From the NCBI RefSeq assembly GCF_037392515.1, contig NC_090281.1, forward strand, positions 49,390,645-49,454,644: a DNA stretch of 64,000 nt, given 5' to 3'. The notes beneath the pieces are model-generated. The model was not told the DNA's origin. It did no database searches and worked only from the letters and a program-made list of their open reading frames with translations. Numbering within the stretch: position 1 is the first letter of the stretch; every line of letters starts with the position of its first letter. This DNA is from Haliotis asinina. Its lineage: Eukaryota; Mollusca; Gastropoda; Lepetellida; Haliotidae. Positions 58,666-64,000 of the stretch are shown here, piece by piece. Made by a program: the position numbers and the translations under genes.

Positions 58666-59179
58666 ATCTTGGTAACGTACAGGTTGACTGATCATGCTTT
58701 TGTTGACGTTATCGTAAAGTACAACCTTCACTTTCATTACCTGTTAAGTTTGATTTGATAATTTGCGGTGGGGGATTATGTCGCCTTAGTGGCAGTGCTA
58801 GTTACATCTACAATCAGATTGACTTTCAGTATTCTGAACTATTTCCAATACTATGCGAAAGTTACATGTTTCTCTATTTGACTGGCGTATATCATATTTA
58901 CCACCGCAGTCTAATCGTAAAAAGTGCAAGTGAATATGATGCTAAGAAAAGACTATAACGAGGCTGTCACTTTATTGTAATATCTTTAACAATTTCGATA
59001 GCGATTTTACTGACATGATACTGAAAGGCAAGTATGCAAAGAATACATGACCTTTAGTGACTGACAAATTGATTTATCTGATAACACGGACAACATCACC
59101 CGAACACATTCACCCTCAGAAACATCATGCAACGTGTGTGGCATGAATGTGCTCCACTCTTCACACATGCACCCTGACA

Positions 59180-59565
59180 GGTGTAAACCTACTTGTCGTC
59201 ATTCCTCTGGCACAACGAGCGGGTCCTGACTTCAGTGTTTGGGATGACAATGCCCGTCCATGGATGATATGACCGAGAAATGGATGTTAACGGTGTTGTT
59301 TAGATCAACAGCATCACGCATATGGCCTAACCTGCAAATCACTTGATCTTAATCCCACTGGAAATGCCTGGGACATTACTAGAAGTTGTGAATACGGTCT
59401 CCATGTTCACACCGAGACTCTGGATAGCCTTGAGCAAGCGTCAAAGAGAGAACGACAGAGCATTCCACAACAACGTTACAGGCTCATTTGGTCAATGCAA
59501 AGACGCGTAGAAGCTTGCCATGATTGTTACACGCGTTGCCGAACAGTGTTTCACTGTCCCTATCT
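59180..59565 (+). pseudogene. Fossil Tc1-like transposase, C-terminal part
   Basis: Translation from 59222 gives GPDFSVWDDNARPW. After a frame break, 59336 onward gives SLDLNPTGNAWD, then DSLEQASKRERQSIPQQRYR and LIWSMQRRVEACHD. These match the Tc1 motifs DDNARPH, SPDLNPIEHLWD and the SMRRR-type C-terminal helix. Stops and frameshifts show it is dead. The catalytic Glu position is Gly here. It differs clearly from the 21.7 kb element. Confidence 0.75.
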
Positions 59566-59974
59566 GACTTGAACCTTAATGTTAACATTTTGCTCCATCA
59601 GTGCAGCATATTTTGCACGACTGTTTCGCGAGAACATGTTTTTGATGATTTGTAAGTCTCTAATTGCCCCATACCATTTCATTTCATGCTGTTAATCGTT
59701 TGTACATATGTTTCACCTTTTTGTTGCAACATTGCATTATTTGCAATTTCAGTAATTGAAAATGCAATGAGACCACATACATATGTTGCTTAACTTTTTG
59801 TGAGGAGTATAAATAACAGTATCTAACATTAGTGTCAGTCAGAAGAGAAAAAGTCTTTGCGCTCATAAATTTAACTGAGACTGCAGCCATCAGGGATAAA
59901 TGACTTTGTAGTCATTATCCCTTTTTCAGCATACACAACCTCTGTGAGGTCATTCGATTGTTGTCTGTTTGTTG

Positions 59975-60110
59975 TTGACGGCGTTTGCTCCGTTCAGCAA
60001 TATTATAGCTATATGGCCACTGCCCGTAGATAATCGACCTGACAATACAGTGGTCGACATTATGAACGTCGATCTGCGCAACAGAGATACGACATCTGCC
60101 AACCACAAGT
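59975..60110 (-). repeat. SINE family B, truncated
   Basis: The plus strand has CGTTCAGCAATATTATAGC, TAATCGACCTGACAATACAG and GTCGATCTGCGCAACAGAG. Confidence 0.72.
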
Positions 60111-62391
60111 TTAAGAAATAAAGTTTTGTACCCATGTATATATACATTCTGTGTTCTTAAAAATTATATAGTTTGGAACATTCCCACTCCTCAAAAATCA
60201 GGAAATGAGGGTTAGCTCTTGTACCTTAGTTACCAACGATTTGAAATAAGGTTTTGTTGGGAAAACGATGTTTTTAAGGAACTATGTGTCATCTGTCATA
60301 TTTTGATTCATGCACATCAGTGATGGCTTAATCCCTGGAGATCAGTGGTGGTTACGACCGACAGTATTTAAATCAAACACCCAGAGGGCTTGTCTTCAGA
60401 TCATATGAAATTCATCAAGAATCCCTTTAATCAAATTAAGTAGTTGTGTATATCCAATGGTGTCATATCACGTCGAACAATTTCAACATCTTGGCATCGA
60501 CTCCTTGTGAACACCTGGTGTCATTGCTGTTTGAAAGTGATTGAAGGGATATAGTCGGAACCGTACAACCATACTCTCTTAGCAGAGAAGATTTATGTTG
60601 TGGAAAAAAGATACTAGAATTTGTAAACTTGCAGTTTGCTAAATAAGTGTAATCCCAAATGTGACATGTTGTATTTGACCTTTTTAACAAGGCATTATGT
60701 ATTCATGACTTCGGCCCCATGGAGCTGGACAGTTGACACATGTCTTAGTGTTCATAAAGTACATTGACTACCAGTTGAAGGTGCAGTGGTTGAAAGGGTA
60801 AGATGGCGATTAGATCCCCCACTCCAAGAGGATCGGTTCGAATCCCGGATAGGACTCAACCCTCAAACGTAATAGCACTATTCTACTGACAAAGTGTAAT
60901 CCCTATAGGACATATCTAACAAAGCTTTTGGTTCTGTCTACTTCGACCTCATAGCGGTAGCCACATGTAAGCGCAAAATGAAAATAGCCAGCGGTGGTAT
61001 AGCTGTGAAGTGAATGCACTCCAGTGACTGTCGCCAGTGTGGTTTATATGTGTATTGCTGACGTCATGCTGTTTGAATAATCTCATTTTTCAACATGTGC
61101 GGAATCCTGCGGTATATTTGATATGCTCCCTACGTATTGTTTTGACGTGATTTGCTCAGCTTCAAGCCATTAGTTCATTAACAAAATATAATGACGTCAA
61201 AACATACTTTTATGCCACCGTTGTCAATCAAATAATCGTGAAATATGACCCTGTGAAATTTCATACACATCTAATCAGGACCACATGTTCCTGTTTGAAA
61301 TCATTCATTGGTTTGTGAACGTTTGATTTGTCCGAAGGCTATATACTACTGGGCATTGTCAGAATAGATTCTTTTACAGGGCATCGCGCCTGGCGGTGTG
61401 ACAGCCCAGTCACGTGACTTACAATGATTGATACCCGGTTGCACAAGACTGCCGGCGGTTGCCTGTTGGGACTCATCTGTCACAATTATTGCCACTAAAT
61501 ATTGTCATGTATAGTTCCTTTTTAATGGCATCGAGTATAGACATGTGCCATCGTCGCCAGCATTGAGGTACACGCCCAAATATATGACTGCTGGTAGGTC
61601 ATCAGTCGGAGTCGACAGCAGTGGGAGATCGAACAGTGTTCGCGATAGACCGACGTTCAATGTGTGAGGCTGCTTCTGGAGTAGCAACACCAATAAATAG
61701 CAGTGCAGTTCATTGTTCAGTGCAGGACAACAAACAATCAACAAACAAAATCAAGTGGGAAGATTCAACACTCTTTTAAGTGCTCTACCCAACTTCAATT
61801 TAGATTCATGTCCTTAGAGCAAGTACATGTGATTAGACGGAAGTAGATGTAGGATGTTATATATACCGCAGCCAGGAGCTGACCAGGTCCAGACAGAGGG
61901 TGATAGCATGAGCAGGTTTCACGTTGCTGGTAAACCATGACACATTGCAATCAGATTACACATTGTCACAAGTCGATTCCTATTTTAACAACTTGGATCT
62001 TACAAAAATGACTTTCATGAAAAATATTTATGTTACACTAAATTAACATGTAAGTCTATAGAAATTACGTCAGGTGTCCGAATATAAATGGCACGGGTCT
62101 GTACAACGATCGTATCGCTGCGATAGCTATGTGAAACGGGGCCCGGTGGTCAGGATCGGTGACATGGTTTATGATATGCCATCGTCACCCAATAACGTTT
62201 TCCTCGTTGCTCATGATGTCGAACACATGTTCTGTTATTTACATACGATCGTAGTATAATATTGACGAGTACTTTTTCAAACACCATATAAAGAATCAGA
62301 TTTATCATATTTTGGGTAACAAACACCAAAATAGGACAACAGTCCTTGTAAAACCTTAACTGCCACACACACCTTTATCACGTAGGACGAA
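60111..62391. other. No gene seen
   Basis: Intergenic. A GATCGGTTCGAATCCCGGAT motif at 60832 is B-box-like and may be an old tRNA-derived SINE. The 79-codon minus frame at 61505-61744 is not recognised. Confidence 0.4.
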
Positions 62392-62901
62392 GTGATATGC
62401 GTGACGACTGAGACCTTTATTTGTAGCTCAAATATGTTTTCGCCTCAACTACAAAAGCGAGATAGATGTTTTGATGTTAAGGAGCATGATGTTTTCAAAC
62501 TGTGGTCACAGGTGTCTGTCTGCCATCTAATTACAGCTTCTGCTTCCATAGATAGACTGTCCTTGTCGCGACAACACAGTGGTACTTCCGGTTTGCCGGT
62601 TGTCACGTTATGCCTGTGTATCCCCGCCCATGCTTATGGGACCAAAAAAGGCCACTCAAGGAATGGTTCCACATGCGATCTAGACGATTGTCAACAACTT
62701 TTGGCCGTTTACGACAAATACCGGTGCCTCATTCCGCCTACACTTACCAATTCAACTTTTCAATACAACCGTTTCGTAATCGCCGGGTTATTGTCGTTGA
62801 CCAGGGGTCGAATTTCTTGCTTTCCGTTTTTAGTGATTCACCGAAAAATGATGACAAAGTTAGCACGTATGGTGCGTGCTCGGCTTCGAGAGATGTTTTG
62901 A
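62392..62901 (+). CDS. Open frame of 169 codons, unrecognised (weak)
   Basis: A stop-free plus-strand frame containing HSGTSGLPVVTLCLCIPAHA and ending in RMVRARLREMF. No domain, signal peptide or splice context supports it, and a second frame overlaps it, so chance is the better explanation. Confidence 0.15.
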   Translation: MICVTTETFICSSNMFSPQLQKRDRCFDVKEHDVFKLWSQVSVCHLITASASIDRLSLSRQHSGTSGLPVVTLCLCIPAHAYGTKKGHSRNGSTCDLDDCQQLLAVYDKYRCLIPPTLTNSTFQYNRFVIAGLLSLTRGRISCFPFLVIHRKMMTKLARMVRARLREMF

Positions 62902-62906
62902 TTTAA

Positions 62907-64000
62907 CGGGGCAAGCATCTTGAAAAGATAAAGTGGTGATATTTCCACCAGGCAAGCACCACTCACTGTCGCCACTGGGCCCTAATTAACATCCCAGATG
63001 CCCAGCACACACGCCATGTTTCTATGTAACAAATACACACTTTTGTTGCAATGTTGTGCTTTCACACGTGTGAGTTGCATCGCAGTAGAAACAATGTGTT
63101 TTCAAGACGATCATTAACGTGAGGCATGTACTCTCAGCTCGTATTGTTGGAAAAGTAGAGCCCACACCCAGTTGTGACTTAGACTGGGTTTATAATAGAG
63201 GGACGGGCTTGACAGTTGTTTCTTGCCAAGTGAGCACTGTTTCCGGTCGGACATCACGAAATATCCATTTCAAAATGACAGTCCGTTCCGCCCTACTCGG
63301 ATTCCAGTCCAGTCTGCCCATAGGTGTATGTCTGTTCCACCTACACCTCACTCACCCCCCCACCCCCCACCCCCCCTGTGCACGTGTTTTCCCCCAAGGT
63401 CTATTCTTAGAAGCTTTTGAAACATTTCTGTTTATTCGTAATAAGACAACTCTCATGTGTAAATTAGATTTATATTGTTTTCTGTTTCTTTTAACATTGT
63501 AATGGGGATCTACCGTTGTGCATCCCTGAACAATCAGTGGTGGGTTAATTGGCGTTAGAACTATTCGTTATCGTTGGAATCGAGGTAGGCGTTGGCTGCT
63601 GACGGTTGTCATCAACTTTTTCAATTTTTAAAGTGTAGTGTAATTCTTCGCAGGCCCTTGTACAACTGGGGAAGGGGGTATTATTGATTTCAACCTATGT
63701 GTTGGTTTGTTAACCTAGTCTTTATGTTTCTATTAATGATTGTGATCATTTAGAAAGAGAACACGAAAACAACTTAATGTCGAAGGACGGCCTCTAATTT
63801 TGAGAGTTAGACGTTTTAGTTATTTCAGATCTTAATAGACCTTGATGTAAATCATAAAATCGCATGATTGTGTTTTGGATTACATCATTTGGCCGACGAA
63901 CGTTGACATTTGTCATCTTTTTATGTCTCATTTATTGGGTACATCTCGGCGTTTATTGGGTGTTTGGAAACAAATTATTTTGTACCATTTGCTATTGGCT
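62907..64000. other. No gene seen
   Basis: Contains a C-rich run (ACCCCCCACCCCCC) near 63355-63378 and AT-rich sequence to the window end. Confidence 0.4.

Overview
The window is eukaryotic and looks molluscan, most likely a gastropod such as an abalone (Haliotis). The organism is an inference. It rests on short exons with GT-AG introns, very dense SINE copies ending in CTCACTC tails, and two conserved animal genes (NFRKB and NUDT6) beside lineage-restricted ones. Most coding sequence lies in exons that only emerge when splice phases are matched.

Layout. (1) About 1.25-10.94 kb, plus strand: the last 13 coding exons of NFRKB, the INO80 chromatin-remodelling subunit, with the winged-helix region and the Ser/Thr/Gln-rich tail (937 residues in the window; the 5' half lies upstream). 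(2) 16.29-18.67 kb, minus strand: a complete three-exon gene for a secreted, probably GPI-anchored Ly6/three-finger protein of 127 residues and ten cysteines. Its second intron carries two back-to-back MITEs. (3) 19.59-27.87 kb, plus strand: an unrecognised lysine-rich gene. A 3.8-3.9 kb block with its exons 1-3 and a dead Tc1-type transposon is present twice in tandem, followed by single exons 4 and 5. (4) 30.17-43.54 kb, plus strand: the first five coding exons of NUDT6, with the Nudix box split across an 8.2 kb intron. Its C-terminal exons were not found. (5) 43.6-64 kb: mostly non-coding, with SINEs, foldback elements, a fossil Tc1 transposase and one possible minus-strand terminal exon.

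The main discovery is a recurring arrangement. Three large minisatellites are built from copies of a real splice junction, meaning part of the exon plus the flanking intron. They are the acceptor of the last NFRKB exon (35-bp unit, about 17 extra copies), the acceptor of NUDT6 exon 2 (43-bp unit, about 30 copies, interrupted by an insertion) and the donor of NUDT6 exon 4 (35-bp unit, organised into a 188-bp higher-order repeat). Each genuine splice site therefore sits at the end of an array of near-identical decoy sites.

The genes do not form an operon or an obvious pathway. The Ly6 gene and the lysine-rich gene are divergent, with start codons 0.92 kb apart, so they could share a promoter region. 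All calls come from reading the sequence and from recalled family knowledge; no search was run.
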